44,040 bases of DNA, from the NCBI RefSeq assembly GCF_009649815.1, contig NZ_WJIC01000044.1, forward strand, positions 1 to 44,040, in the 5' to 3' direction. A model generated the notes under the pieces. It saw only the letters and a list, made by a program, of their open reading frames with translations, was not told the DNA's origin and searched no databases. Below are positions 8,423-17,723 of the stretch, one piece after another (the stretch's first letter is position 1; the number at the start of each line of letters is the position of its first letter). A program made the translations under genes and the position numbers. Source of the DNA: Nocardia sp. SYP-A9097 (lineage in GTDB: Bacteria > Actinomycetota > Actinomycetes > Mycobacteriales > Mycobacteriaceae).

Positions 8423-10253
8423 ACACCACCGCGTTCTCACCACCGATGCAGGTGACCAATTTCCCTGTCGCCGTGCAGTTCATCGTGTACGCCCGATTTG
8501 TTACCGGGCTGACCACCACCACACTACTTGCTGTTCCCGGTCTTCCCGTAGTCGCGTCGGCATACGACCGGCGTACTTCCTCCGCGAAAGGGCAGCTGGT
8601 AACGGCGGATCCGGTCGCCGAACCGGTGTAGCCATTGAGTACCGGATACGCCAGCTGACACGGCGACGCACCGACCGGCAGCTGTACCGTGGTCGGCGCC
8701 GACGTGGAGGTGGCCGGATTCCTCGGCTGCGACAGCGGCACGGTGAAGCTCGGATTATCCTGCGCCACGGTCACACTCGGTGCTTCGTTGCGGGAGCGGT
8801 CCAGGACTTGCCACCCCACCGCACCGGCGATCGCGGCAATGGCGACCACCAGCACACTGATCCAGATCGGTACCGCCATGGATTTGCCCTGCGAGCGCTG
8901 ATACGGCGGCGGGGGCTCCGGATCGATACGCGGATGCTCCGAGGTCGGGTAGAGCGACGGATCGGGCGTTGGCGCATATGGGAAATCCTGCTGCTGTTGC
9001 GCATGCCCCCACGCCTGCTGCCGGCTCTCCTGCTGCGCGCCCTGCGGCAGCGGGCTGTAGTGGAAATCGCTGACCCGCACCACGGTCGGATCGGTCGGCA
9101 CAATCACCGGTAGATCCGACGTGCCCGGACCCTCGGCGGGATCCTCGCGTGGGAACGAACCGGTGACATACGCGGTGAACGAACCGGTATTCGGTTGCAC
9201 CACAGTCGGATCCGAGTTGCGTACCGGCAGCACGGTGGTGGGCGTGCCCGGCGGCAGCTGCCGGCCGGGCTGGGGCGTACCGGTCGGTGGCTGCATTGCC
9301 GGATGCGGCATACCGGGCGGCATCGGCCCCGACGCCGCGGGCCCGAGCGTGCCCGGCGCGGCGGGCGGCACCATCCGGCCCGGCTGCAGGAATTCGGTGG
9401 GAGCCGCACCGACCAGACCGCCCACCAGCGCGGTTCGTGCGGCCCTGGCGAATTCACCCGCCGTCAGATACCGGCTGTTGGGATCCTTGGCCAGCGCCCG
9501 CGCCACCACCGCGTCGAGCGCGGGCGGAATCCCGGCGCGCTGCAGGCTCGGCCGCGGTGCGGGATCGGACAGATGCGCGCGGACCAGTACGCTCATATTC
9601 TGCGCCGCGAACGGACGATTGCCCGTAAGGCATTCGTGCAGAACGCATCCCAGCGAGTACAGATCCGCGCGCCCGGTCACCGGACCGGAGTCGTCGAAGC
9701 GCTCGGGAGCCATATAGGCGTACGAGCCGACGGCCGTACCCGCCATGGTGATGGTGGTGTCGCCCTCCGCGCGCGCGATACCGAAATCGGCGAGATATGC
9801 GAAATCCGCATCAGTCACAAGAATATTGGCGGGTTTAACATCCCGGTGCACCAGACCCGAGTAGTGCGCGGCGTCGAGGGCCGCGGCGATCTGCTCGATG
9901 ATCCCGACCGCGCGCAGCGGCGACATCGGCCCCTGCGAATCCAGCAGACTGCGCAGATCCTGGCCGCGCACCAGCCGCATATCGATATACAGCTGCTCGT
10001 CGATCTCACCCCAGTCGTGGATCGGGATGATGTGCGGTTCGGCCAGGCGCGCCGCCGCCTGCGATTCCCGGCGGAAACGTTCCTGGTAGGAGGGGTCTTT
10101 CGCGAGTTCGACGGGTAGCAGTTTGAGCGCTACGACCCGATCCTTGGAGGTGTCGTAGGCCTCGTAGACCTCACCCATGCCGCCCCTGCCCAGCAGCGAG
10201 CGCAACTCGTACGGCCCGAACCTGCCGCCGGCCCGCGATGGCGGTGCATCCAC
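8412..10253 (-). CDS. Transmembrane Ser/Thr protein kinase with a cysteine-containing outer domain
   Basis: Kinase of 613 residues. The catalytic domain spans about residues 13-275: GRGGMGEVY loop, Lys44, HRDVKPANI (His136, Asp138), DFGIAR and a MAPERF segment. A Pro/Gly/Thr-rich linker of about 180 residues follows, then one membrane helix (about 461-485) and an outer part of about 125 residues. The outer part has four cysteines (SPCQLAY, VTSCPFAEE, MNCTATG, VTCIGG), which could form two disulfides. No PASTA repeats are present, so the ligand is unlikely to be the muropeptides bound by PknB. The gene lies 50 bases after a response regulator gene and overlaps the lipoprotein gene, which suggests signalling linked to those envelope proteins. 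Confidence 0.92.
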   Translation of the reverse strand: MDAPPSRAGGRFGPYELRSLLGRGGMGEVYEAYDTSKDRVVALKLLPVELAKDPSYQERFRRESQAAARLAEPHIIPIHDWGEIDEQLYIDMRLVRGQDLRSLLDSQGPMSPLRAVGIIEQIAAALDAAHYSGLVHRDVKPANILVTDADFAYLADFGIARAEGDTTITMAGTAVGSYAYMAPERFDDSGPVTGRADLYSLGCVLHECLTGNRPFAAQNMSVLVRAHLSDPAPRPSLQRAGIPPALDAVVARALAKDPNSRYLTAGEFARAARTALVGGLVGAAPTEFLQPGRMVPPAAPGTLGPAASGPMPPGMPHPAMQPPTGTPQPGRQLPPGTPTTVLPVRNSDPTVVQPNTGSFTAYVTGSFPREDPAEGPGTSDLPVIVPTDPTVVRVSDFHYSPLPQGAQQESRQQAWGHAQQQQDFPYAPTPDPSLYPTSEHPRIDPEPPPPYQRSQGKSMAVPIWISVLVVAIAAIAGAVGWQVLDRSRNEAPSVTVAQDNPSFTVPLSQPRNPATSTSAPTTVQLPVGASPCQLAYPVLNGYTGSATGSAVTSCPFAEEVRRSYADATTGRPGTASSVVVVSPVTNRAYTMNCTATGKLVTCIGGENAVVYVY

Positions 10254-10303
10254 CCCGTCAAACCTCCAACCTCATCAGGTGAGGATGCGAAGCCTGTCGG
10301 AGC

Positions 10304-10996
10304 TCACCCCTCGAGAGTGGATTCTCCCGGTGCGACTACACCATGGTCAAACGCGAACACGATCGCGGCCGCACGATCACGTAACCCGAGCTTTCCGAAA
10401 ATGTGTCCGACGTGGCTTTTCACCGTCACCTCCGAGATACCGAGCGCGCTTGCGATCTCGGCATTCAAACGGCCCTTGGCCATCAGTTCGAGCACGTCGA
10501 GCTCACGCGCGGTGAGTTCGCCGAGGCGACCACCCACCGGGGACGGGGTCGGACGTGCCGACCGGTACGCGGTGAGCACCCGCGGAGTCACCGACGGGTC
10601 GAGCCAGGAACCGCCCTGCGCGACCGTGCGCACCGCGCGAATCAGATCCTCGGCGGGGGAGTCCTTGAGCAGGAAGCCCGCCGCGCCCGCGCGTAACGCC
10701 CCTGATAGCAATTGATCATCATCGAAGGTGGTGAGCACCAGCACCGGGGGTGCGTCGGGGTAGGTGCGCAGGGTGCGGGTGGCCTCGATACCGCCGATGC
10801 GTTTCATGCGCAGATCCATCAGCACCACATCCGGGCGGTGCGCGGCGATCGCGGCGGGCACCTCATCACCGTCGGCGCACTCGCTCACCGCGAAACCGTC
10901 ACGGCGGCGCAGGATTCGGCGCAGCCCGCCGCGTACCAGCTCCTGATCGTCCACCACGAGGACATCGATGAGCTGCTCATCCGGCTGTGCGGTCAC
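10304..10996 (-). CDS. NarL/FixJ-family response regulator
   Basis: Response regulator of 230 residues. The frame is open further upstream, but the start is placed at the GTG at 10994-10996, which overlaps the kinase stop as GTGA and leaves a normal N-terminus (MTAQPDEQLIDVLVVDDQ). Receiver domain with acidic Asp16-Asp17 and phosphoacceptor Asp61 in VVLMDLRMKRIGG; conserved TTFDDDQLL and GFLLKDSPAEDLIRAV. LuxR-type helix-turn-helix at about residues 165-225 (LTARELDVLELMAKGRLN, SEVTVKSHVGHIFGKLG). It is translationally coupled to the histidine kinase and probably controls its own operon and the divergent ABC transporter operon (inference from position). Confidence 0.94.
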   Translation of the reverse strand: MTAQPDEQLIDVLVVDDQELVRGGLRRILRRRDGFAVSECADGDEVPAAIAAHRPDVVLMDLRMKRIGGIEATRTLRTYPDAPPVLVLTTFDDDQLLSGALRAGAAGFLLKDSPAEDLIRAVRTVAQGGSWLDPSVTPRVLTAYRSARPTPSPVGGRLGELTARELDVLELMAKGRLNAEIASALGISEVTVKSHVGHIFGKLGLRDRAAAIVFAFDHGVVAPGESTLEG

Positions 10997-12360
10997 GCAT
11001 GCTCCTGAATTTCCTTGGCCACCACGGGATTCGGGCGGTCTTGCAGTTTGCGATGGACCGATTGCAGCACGCCGCGGAGCGAATCCTCGGCGCTGACCGC
11101 CATACACGCCAGCTGGCTGGTCATCGGTATCCGGGCGTAGACCCGCCAGCCGTCGTCCGCCGGTCCCGCGGTGAGTGTGCCGCCGAGCAGCGAGATGCGC
11201 TGGCGCATACCGGATATGCCCATACCCCGGCCGGGACGCAGCGCGGCCCCGGCGGGCAGGGTATTGCGCACATCCACCGTGATGTCCCTGCTGCACAGCA
11301 TGATTCGAAGCTTCGCCGGAGCGCCGGGAGCGTGCTTGGCGATATTCGCGAGCGACTCCTGACTGATCCGGTACAGCGCCAGCCCCACACCCGCCGAGAT
11401 ATTCGACGGATCGCCGTCGAGTCGATAGTCCACCGCCATACCCGCGCGCAGGAAATCCGCCACCAACTCCTCGACGTCCTCCAGCCCGGGCTCCGGGACC
11501 TGCGAAGCCGGCCGTTGATCCAGCAAACCCACAGTGCGCCGGATATCGGCCATGGCCTGGCGGCCGAGCCGCTCGGCATCGGTGAGCGCCTCCACCGCGT
11601 CGTCCACATCGCGATCGGTCTGCAGCGCGTGCCGGGCGGCGGTGACATGCAGCAGCGTGATGCTCAGCGAATGCGCGATCACATCGTGCACCTCGCGGGC
11701 AATGCGGCGGCGCTCCTCATCGGCCGCCTGCACGGCGCGCACCTCTTGATTCTCGCGCTCCTGATACAGGTAGCGGCGTTGGTAATTCAACATCTGACCG
11801 GTCATCCAGCCGCAGGTCACCGCGAAGAACCAGATCGGCATGCCGATGTCGAGATGCCCGATGGAGGAGAAGAACATCAGCTGCGCGATCATGGCCAGGG
11901 CCACCGGGATACTGGCGATCATCGGGGCCAGGGCCGCGACCTCACCGGCCGCCGCGATCAGCACGAACGGCGCGGCATCGGTCGGCACCGGCTGGGCCAG
12001 AAATACCGCCTCCGCGGTCATGGTGATCGCCGCGATCAGCAGCGGTTTCGGGACCAGCCCGAAGAAGGCGTACAGCGGTCCGGTGCTGTAGGTCAGCAGC
12101 AGTGCCAGCACCGGCAGCAGACTCGGCCAATAACCGTGGTCATAGCGCTGGAACACCGCGATCGCGGCGACCGTGAACAGCACCAGATCGATCAGCGCGA
12201 CGATATTGGCCGGATAGCCGAACTGCTCCGCATTACGCCGGAACTCGGTCACCGGATGCCGCGCGAACTCGCGGATCCGATGTCCGCTCGCCCACGCCCA
12301 GTCCTGAACATCCCGCAGCGCACGCTCGGCCGCTTTGGGGGTGGCGTCGGTCACGTTCAT
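10993..12360 (-). CDS. Sensor histidine kinase (HisKA_3 type)
   Basis: Membrane sensor kinase of 455 residues, the first gene of the minus-strand block. After a soluble N-terminus of about 60 residues, several hydrophobic segments follow (for example ANIVALIDLVLFTVAAIAVF and SLLPVLALLLTYSTGPLYAFF). The cytoplasmic part has the HisKA_3 motif RRRIAREVHDVIAHSLSIT and an HATPase domain (ALYRISQESLANIAKHAPG; GRGMGISGMRQR). The arrangement, a kinase and regulator divergent from an ABC exporter, resembles systems that respond to cell-envelope stress or antimicrobial peptides and induce an efflux pump; that role is inference. The start at 12360 faces the inverted repeat at 12418-12435. Confidence 0.94.
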   Translation of the reverse strand: MNVTDATPKAAERALRDVQDWAWASGHRIREFARHPVTEFRRNAEQFGYPANIVALIDLVLFTVAAIAVFQRYDHGYWPSLLPVLALLLTYSTGPLYAFFGLVPKPLLIAAITMTAEAVFLAQPVPTDAAPFVLIAAAGEVAALAPMIASIPVALAMIAQLMFFSSIGHLDIGMPIWFFAVTCGWMTGQMLNYQRRYLYQERENQEVRAVQAADEERRRIAREVHDVIAHSLSITLLHVTAARHALQTDRDVDDAVEALTDAERLGRQAMADIRRTVGLLDQRPASQVPEPGLEDVEELVADFLRAGMAVDYRLDGDPSNISAGVGLALYRISQESLANIAKHAPGAPAKLRIMLCSRDITVDVRNTLPAGAALRPGRGMGISGMRQRISLLGGTLTAGPADDGWRVYARIPMTSQLACMAVSAEDSLRGVLQSVHRKLQDRPNPVVAKEIQEHA

Positions 12361-12417
12361 TCTGTAAGGCTAATGGCCGAATCAGACGCCGTACATCGTT
12401 CGTGGACAGGGGCCGCG

Positions 12418-12435
12418 CTCCTACCGGAGTAGGAG
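12418..12435. promoter_or_regulatory. Inverted repeat CTCCTAC-N4-GTAGGAG
   Basis: Perfect 7-bp arms around CGGA, in the 182-base gap between the divergent histidine-kinase and ABC-operon genes. The core TACCGGAGTAGG recurs with one change at 33-44, ahead of the other NarL-type two-component system. This suits an operator for one of the response regulators, but this is inference. Confidence 0.5.
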
Positions 12436-12542
12436 GCCAAGTCGCTGCCGCGGCACGACGACAGGCAAGGCCCGCCTCCGTAGCGTCGGAAGCAACGGAT
12501 CCGGCACCGAACCGGCCGGATCGCGAAGAAAGGCTGGGGGCC

Positions 12543-12872
12543 ATGTCCTGGGAAGACCTGCATGCTCGCACCGACATTCTGCACACCGTTCTGGACCGGG
12601 CGGCGCGAAATCCCGCCGATACCAAGCTGTTCGACGACCTACCCGAGCTGGACCGGCTCTTCGGCGGGCGCGACGGGCTGCTGCTGGCACTGCGGCACCG
12701 CTGGCAGAACCACCTGACTGTGAAGCTGGATCACGCACTGGCGCAGGGGAAATCGGCGGTCGAGGTGTATCTCGAACTCGCCACCGAACAACCCGCGCTG
12801 CGCGCCGTCCTGGACACCTACGACACCGATCACCGCTACTCGCGCCCGCATCCGCGGGCGATGGCCAGCTGA
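12543..12872 (+). CDS. Small uncharacterised protein upstream of an ABC exporter
   Basis: Cytoplasmic, mostly helical protein of 109 residues that I do not recognise. It begins MSWEDLHARTDILHTVLDRA and is rich in charged residues, without membrane segments or cysteines; the middle reads FGGRDGLLLALRHRWQNHLT. The frame is open upstream to 12402, but the ATG at 12543 has a plausible binding site (GAAAGG) and gives a natural N-terminus. It is the first gene of a likely operon with the ABC ATPase 53 bases downstream. A regulatory or adaptor role for the transporter is possible but unsupported. Confidence 0.75.
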   Translation: MSWEDLHARTDILHTVLDRAARNPADTKLFDDLPELDRLFGGRDGLLLALRHRWQNHLTVKLDHALAQGKSAVEVYLELATEQPALRAVLDTYDTDHRYSRPHPRAMAS

Positions 12873-12925
12873 GCCGGACCGGGCGCGGCTCGCCGCAAGA
12901 CCGCTGATCTACGAGGGGAAGCATC

Positions 12926-13690
12926 ATGCTGGAATTGACCGACGTCACAAAGGAATACCGCGTCGGTGGGCAGACCGTGCGGGCACTGGACGGCATCAGC
13001 CTGCGCATCGAACCGGGGGAGTTCACCGCCATTATCGGCCCGTCCGGATCGGGCAAGTCCACGCTGCTGCATCTGCTCGGAGCCCTCGACTCGCCCGACA
13101 CCGGGTCGATTCGATTCCAGGACAAGGAGATCGGCGACCTTGACGACGATCGGCAATCCGAATTCCGCAGGCATTCGGTCGGTTTCATCTTCCAATTCTT
13201 CAATCTGCTGCCCACCCTCTCCGCCTGGGAGAATGTGGCCATTCCGAAACTGCTGGACGGCACCGGATTACGCAAGGCCAAACCACGCGCGCTGGAACTA
13301 CTCGACCTGGTCGGGCTGGCGGACCGGGCCGAGCACCGGCCCGCCGAACTCTCCGGCGGGCAGATGCAGCGCGTCGCGGTGGCGCGGGCGCTCATTATGA
13401 ATCCGCCGCTCATCCTCGCCGATGAACCCACCGGCAATCTCGACTCCAAGACCGGTGCGTCGATTCTGCAGCTGCTCGGCGACATCACCCGCGAAGGCAA
13501 TTCGGTGGTGATGGTGACCCACGATATGGGCGCGGTGCGGTACTGCGATCGGGTAATCACGTTGCGGGACGGGCTGATCGGGTCCACCGAACGGGTGGAA
13601 CGCGACGATGACGGTGAAGTGCGCACCGTACCGGTGACCACCGATGCGGCGACCGCCGACACCGACGGTGCCGGGGTGGTCCGCGCATGA
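12926..13690 (+). CDS. ABC transporter ATP-binding protein (MacB/LolD type)
   Basis: ATPase subunit of 254 residues for the FtsX-like permease that follows. Walker A GPSGSGKST (38-46), a Q-loop in FIFQFFNLLPTLSAWENV, signature LSGGQMQRVAVARAL, Walker B LILADEPTGNLDS and switch histidine VTHDM. These motifs and the insertion style are typical of the MacB/LolD/FtsE group, which drive mechanotransmission rather than classical import. The C-terminal 30 residues are an acidic and Thr-rich tail. The stop overlaps the permease start by four bases (ATGA). A good ribosome binding site (AGGGGAAG) precedes the ATG. Confidence 0.96.
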   Translation: MLELTDVTKEYRVGGQTVRALDGISLRIEPGEFTAIIGPSGSGKSTLLHLLGALDSPDTGSIRFQDKEIGDLDDDRQSEFRRHSVGFIFQFFNLLPTLSAWENVAIPKLLDGTGLRKAKPRALELLDLVGLADRAEHRPAELSGGQMQRVAVARALIMNPPLILADEPTGNLDSKTGASILQLLGDITREGNSVVMVTHDMGAVRYCDRVITLRDGLIGSTERVERDDDGEVRTVPVTTDAATADTDGAGVVRA

Positions 13691-16182
13691 TTCAGGCGAT
13701 ATGGGATCGGTTGCGGCTGTTCAATATCGGTGAACTGCTCGCCCATCGCGGTCGCACCACCATGTCCATGGTGGTAATGGGAGTCTCTGCGGGACTGCTG
13801 GTTTCGGTCTTCAGCATCTCCGGGTCGATCACCGGATCGGTGGACCGTCTCACGCACAGCCTGGGCGGTAATGCCGCGCTGGAGATCAGCGGTGTCACCG
13901 ACGCGGGCTTCGATCAGGCACTGCTACAACAGATTCGGGGTGTCGCCGGGGTGGGGACGGCGGTGCCCATGCTGCGCGAATCCATCGGCGCGGGAGCCGA
14001 TAAGGCGCTGCTCATCGGCGCGGACGCCGGCGTCTCGGCGCTGGGCAGTGACCTCGGTGGGCCGCTGAAGGATCAGGCGAGCAAATTGCTCACCGTCTCC
14101 AATGGTGTGCTCGTCGGCCCGGCGCTGGGGCATAAGGAGGGCGAGCAGATCCGGCTCGGCTCCATTACCGCCACCGTCGCGGGCGTACTCGACGACTCGA
14201 CCGCGAAGAAGCTCAATAGCGGGCATATCGTCATCGCCCTGCTCCCGGTGGCGCAGAAGATCGCCGACCGGGCCGGGCGACTGGATTCGGTGCAGATCAT
14301 TCCCGCGGCGAATACCGATGTGGACCAACTCCGTTCGGTGCTCACCACCGTGGTGTCCGGTCGCGCCGTGGTCGCCGATCCGGATCTGCGCACCGCGCAG
14401 GCGGGCGGAGCCGTTCAGCTGGTGCGGTATTCGACGCTGGCCTCCTCGGCCTCGGCGCTCATCGTGTCGTCATTCCTGATCTACAACGCCATGAGTATGG
14501 CTGTGGCGCAACGCCGTCCGACGCTCTCGCTACTGCGCGCCATCGGCGGAAAACGCGGCCCCATGGTGCTCGGACTGCTGGTCGAGGCCGCCATCCTCGG
14601 CCTGTTCGGCGGGCTGAGCGGATCGATCATCGGCATGTTCATGGGCCGCGCCGCCATCGACAAACTCCCCGCCGCGATTGTGCAATCGGTCGAGGCGCGC
14701 ACCGAATACACCGTGCCCGGCTACGCCATTCCGGTGGCCATCGCCGCCTGTGTGATCGCCAGCGTCGCGGCGGCCGCCCTTGCCGCGCGACAGGTTTACA
14801 AGGTCGCGCCGATCGAGGCGCTCGCCCCCGTGGGCACCTCCACCGCCGATATGGTGAACCCGCTGCTGAAATGGGGGTCGCTGGCGCTGGGCGCGATCAT
14901 GGTGGGCGGCGCGGTCATCATCGCCAATTCCGATATCGGCCGCTATGCGCTGGCCGCGATCTCCCTCGCCATCGCCGGCGCGGTGGTGCTCTGCTTCGCC
15001 GCCACCGGTCCGATCGTGCGTGTGATCGCCGCGGTGGCAAGGCTTTTCGGCGCGCCCGGGGCACTGGGTGCGACCACCCTCGAGCGTTCTCCCCGCCGCG
15101 TCTGGGCCACCGCCATGACCGTCATGATCGGCGTCTGCGCCACCGTCGCCATGGGCAATGCCTCCCGCAATATGGTCGACGCGGCCGCCGCCACCTTCGA
15201 AGGTCTCGGCCGCACAGACGTTTTCGTCAGCGCCACCGCTATGGAGCAATTCCCGACCGGCCCCATCCTGCCCGCCGATCTGAAGGACAAGATCCGTGCC
15301 ATTCCCGGTGTCGGCGGAAGTGGTTCCGCGCAAATGGCTTTCGCGACCCTGGGCCGCGGTCGGGTCATGTTGCAGGGCTACGAGGGTGGCGTCGCCCGCA
15401 GCTCAGCACTCGACGGCACCTCGGATCGTGACCTCGCTCGCATGGCCGCGGGTGAAGGCGTGGTCATCTCCCGCGATGTGGCCCGCTCCCTCGATGTCAC
15501 CGAAGGCTCGGGCCTGGATCTGCCCACACCCACCGGCGTCCACCACGTCACCGTCCTACGTGTGGTCCCCTATTTCTCCGCCATCGCCGGAGTCGTGGTG
15601 CTGGACTTGGACATCCTGCGCCAGTGGTACCAGCGTGCCGGCGAAACCATCATCGGCTTCGACTTCGCCCCGGGCGCGGATCACACCGCCGTCCTGAACG
15701 CCGTGCGCGCCATAGTCCCCGCGCAATTCCATGTAGCCACCGGCAATGAGGCGGTCACCGCCATCTCCAGCAGCGTCCGGCAGGGGACTTCCATCAGCGC
15801 CGCCATCCTCTGGATAGTCGTGCTGGTGGCCACGGTCGCCCTCCTCAACACCCTGATGCTCTCGGTCCTGGAACGCCGCCGAGAACTCGGTGTCCTGCGC
15901 GCCATGGGCACCAGCCGCCGCTTCCTGCTGCGAACGGTCCTCACCGAAGCCGTCGGTATCGGAGTGACCGGAGCCGCGATAGGTCTCGCGGTGGGCTCCG
16001 CGGTCCACTACCTGGCCACCATCGCCCTGGGCCACGCGCTCTCCATAGACATCCACTACCAACCCAGCCCGCTGCTGCTGGTCTACGCCATCGTATCCCT
16101 GGTCCTGGCCCTGCTCGGCTCCATCCCACCCGCCCTGCGGGCCGCCCGCCTCCCCATAGTCGAGGCCATCGCGATCGACTGA
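13687..16182 (+). CDS. ABC transporter permease, FtsX/MacB family
   Basis: Permease of 831 residues with two FtsX domains. An N-terminal membrane helix (near MSMVVMGVSAGLLVSVF) is followed by a periplasmic-type MacB core, a first three-helix FtsX domain (about 255-375), central hydrophobic helices (about 400-450), a second extracellular portion and a final FtsX domain (about 700-831, ending in the typical PPALRAARLPIVEAI). Long actinobacterial permeases of this kind pair with the preceding ATPase and commonly export peptides or antibiotics or act in envelope stress; the substrate is unknown. It overlaps the ATPase gene by four bases and is followed 14 bases later by gatB. Confidence 0.95.
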   Translation: MIQAIWDRLRLFNIGELLAHRGRTTMSMVVMGVSAGLLVSVFSISGSITGSVDRLTHSLGGNAALEISGVTDAGFDQALLQQIRGVAGVGTAVPMLRESIGAGADKALLIGADAGVSALGSDLGGPLKDQASKLLTVSNGVLVGPALGHKEGEQIRLGSITATVAGVLDDSTAKKLNSGHIVIALLPVAQKIADRAGRLDSVQIIPAANTDVDQLRSVLTTVVSGRAVVADPDLRTAQAGGAVQLVRYSTLASSASALIVSSFLIYNAMSMAVAQRRPTLSLLRAIGGKRGPMVLGLLVEAAILGLFGGLSGSIIGMFMGRAAIDKLPAAIVQSVEARTEYTVPGYAIPVAIAACVIASVAAAALAARQVYKVAPIEALAPVGTSTADMVNPLLKWGSLALGAIMVGGAVIIANSDIGRYALAAISLAIAGAVVLCFAATGPIVRVIAAVARLFGAPGALGATTLERSPRRVWATAMTVMIGVCATVAMGNASRNMVDAAAATFEGLGRTDVFVSATAMEQFPTGPILPADLKDKIRAIPGVGGSGSAQMAFATLGRGRVMLQGYEGGVARSSALDGTSDRDLARMAAGEGVVISRDVARSLDVTEGSGLDLPTPTGVHHVTVLRVVPYFSAIAGVVVLDLDILRQWYQRAGETIIGFDFAPGADHTAVLNAVRAIVPAQFHVATGNEAVTAISSSVRQGTSISAAILWIVVLVATVALLNTLMLSVLERRRELGVLRAMGTSRRFLLRTVLTEAVGIGVTGAAIGLAVGSAVHYLATIALGHALSIDIHYQPSPLLLVYAIVSLVLALLGSIPPALRAARLPIVEAIAID

Positions 16183-16196
16183 ATAGGATGGTGGCC

Positions 16197-17711
16197 ATGA
16201 GCGCAGCCACGGTCGACTTGATGGACTACACCGACGTCATCAGCCGGTACGAGCCGGTGCTGGGTATGGAGGTGCATGTCGAGCTGGGTACCGCGACGAA
16301 GATGTTCTGCGGTTGCCCGACCGAGTTCGGCGCGGAGCCCAATACCCAGGTGTGCCCGGTGTGTTTGGGCCTGCCCGGATCGCTGCCGGTGGTGAACGAG
16401 AAGGCCGTCGAGTCGGCCATTCGGATCGGCCTGGCGCTGAACTGCTCCATCACCCCGTGGGGGCGGTTCGCGCGGAAGAACTACTTCTACCCGGATCAGC
16501 CGAAGAACTACCAGATCAGCCAGTACGACGAGCCCATCGCGGTCAACGGATACCTGGACGTGGTGCTCGACGACGGCTCGATCTTCCGGGTCGAGATCGA
16601 GCGCGCGCATATGGAAGAGGACACCGGTAAGTCCACCCATATGGGCGGCGCGACCGGACGCATCCACGGTGCCTCGCACTCGCTGCTGGACTACAACCGC
16701 GCGGGCGTGCCCCTCATCGAGATCGTCACCAAGACGATCGAGGGCGCGGGCGAGCGGGCTCCCGAGGTCGCGCGCGCCTATGTGACCGCACTGCGCGAGG
16801 TGCTCAAATCCCTGGACGTCTCCGACGTGAAGATGGAGCAGGGCTCGCTGCGCTGCGACGCCAACGTCTCGCTGATGCCCAAGGGCGCCAAGGAATTCGG
16901 CACCCGCACCGAAACCAAGAACGTCAACTCGCTCAAGAGCGTCGAGGTCGCGGTGCGCTACGAAATGCGCCGCCAGGCCGCGGTCCTCGCCTCCGGCGGC
17001 ACCATCACCATGGAGACCCGGCACTTCCACGAGACCGACGGCAGCACCTCGGCCGGACGCCCCAAGGAATCCGCCGAGGACTACCGCTACTTCCCGGAGC
17101 CGGACCTCGAGCCCGTCGCACCGGACGCCGCGTGGGTCGAGCAGTTGCGCGGCACCATCCCCGAGTACCCGTGGCTGCGCCGCGCCCGCATCCAGGCCGA
17201 CTGGGGTCTGTCCGACGAAGTGTTCCGCGATCTGGTGAATGCCGGTGCGCTGGACCTGATTATCGCCACCGTCGACGCTGGTTCCTCTGTGGATGCCGCC
17301 CGCTCCTGGTGGGTTGCCTACCTGACCGAGAAGGCCAAGGAGCGCGAGGTAGCCCTCGAAGATCTGCCCATCACGCCCAAGCAGGTCGCCGAGGTGGCCG
17401 GACTGGTCGAGGCCAAGACCATCAACAACAAGATCGCCAAGCAGGTCGTGGACTTCGTCCTCGCCGGCGAGGGCGAGCCTGCGGTGATCGTCGAGTCCAA
17501 GGGCCTCGGCATGGTCAGCGACGACTCCGCGCTGCAGTCCGAGGTCGACAAGGCCCTGGAAGCCAATCCGGCCATCGCCGAGAAGATCCGCTCCGGCAAG
17601 GTACAGGCTGCGGGCAAGGTCGTCGGCGACGTCATGAAGGCCACCCGCGGCCAGGCCGACGCCGCGCGCGTGCGTGAACTGGTGCTCGCGGCCTGCGGCG
17701 TCGCCGAATAG
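16197..17711 (+). CDS. gatB: Asp/Glu-tRNA amidotransferase subunit B
   Basis: GatB subunit of the GatCAB complex, which converts Glu-tRNA(Gln) and Asp-tRNA(Asn) to the amide forms. The catalytic cradle starts with YEPVLGMEVHVELGT and holds the cysteine clusters MFCGCP and VCPVCLGLPGS; RAGVPLIEIVTK and LRCDANVSL are family hallmarks. The C-terminal YqeY-like tRNA-binding domain includes TINNKIAKQV. In-frame starts exist at 16188, 16191 and 16197; the ATG at 16197 is preferred because AGGATGG lies at the right distance, giving 504 residues. gatA and gatC are not in the window. A hairpin terminator follows directly. Confidence 0.96.
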   Translation: MSAATVDLMDYTDVISRYEPVLGMEVHVELGTATKMFCGCPTEFGAEPNTQVCPVCLGLPGSLPVVNEKAVESAIRIGLALNCSITPWGRFARKNYFYPDQPKNYQISQYDEPIAVNGYLDVVLDDGSIFRVEIERAHMEEDTGKSTHMGGATGRIHGASHSLLDYNRAGVPLIEIVTKTIEGAGERAPEVARAYVTALREVLKSLDVSDVKMEQGSLRCDANVSLMPKGAKEFGTRTETKNVNSLKSVEVAVRYEMRRQAAVLASGGTITMETRHFHETDGSTSAGRPKESAEDYRYFPEPDLEPVAPDAAWVEQLRGTIPEYPWLRRARIQADWGLSDEVFRDLVNAGALDLIIATVDAGSSVDAARSWWVAYLTEKAKEREVALEDLPITPKQVAEVAGLVEAKTINNKIAKQVVDFVLAGEGEPAVIVESKGLGMVSDDSALQSEVDKALEANPAIAEKIRSGKVQAAGKVVGDVMKATRGQADAARVRELVLAACGVAE

Positions 17712-17723
17712 TCACTGAACAGA

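Noticed and set aside
10987..12432. A 481-codon open frame on the plus strand
   Set aside because: Antisense to the histidine kinase gene, which has all catalytic motifs.
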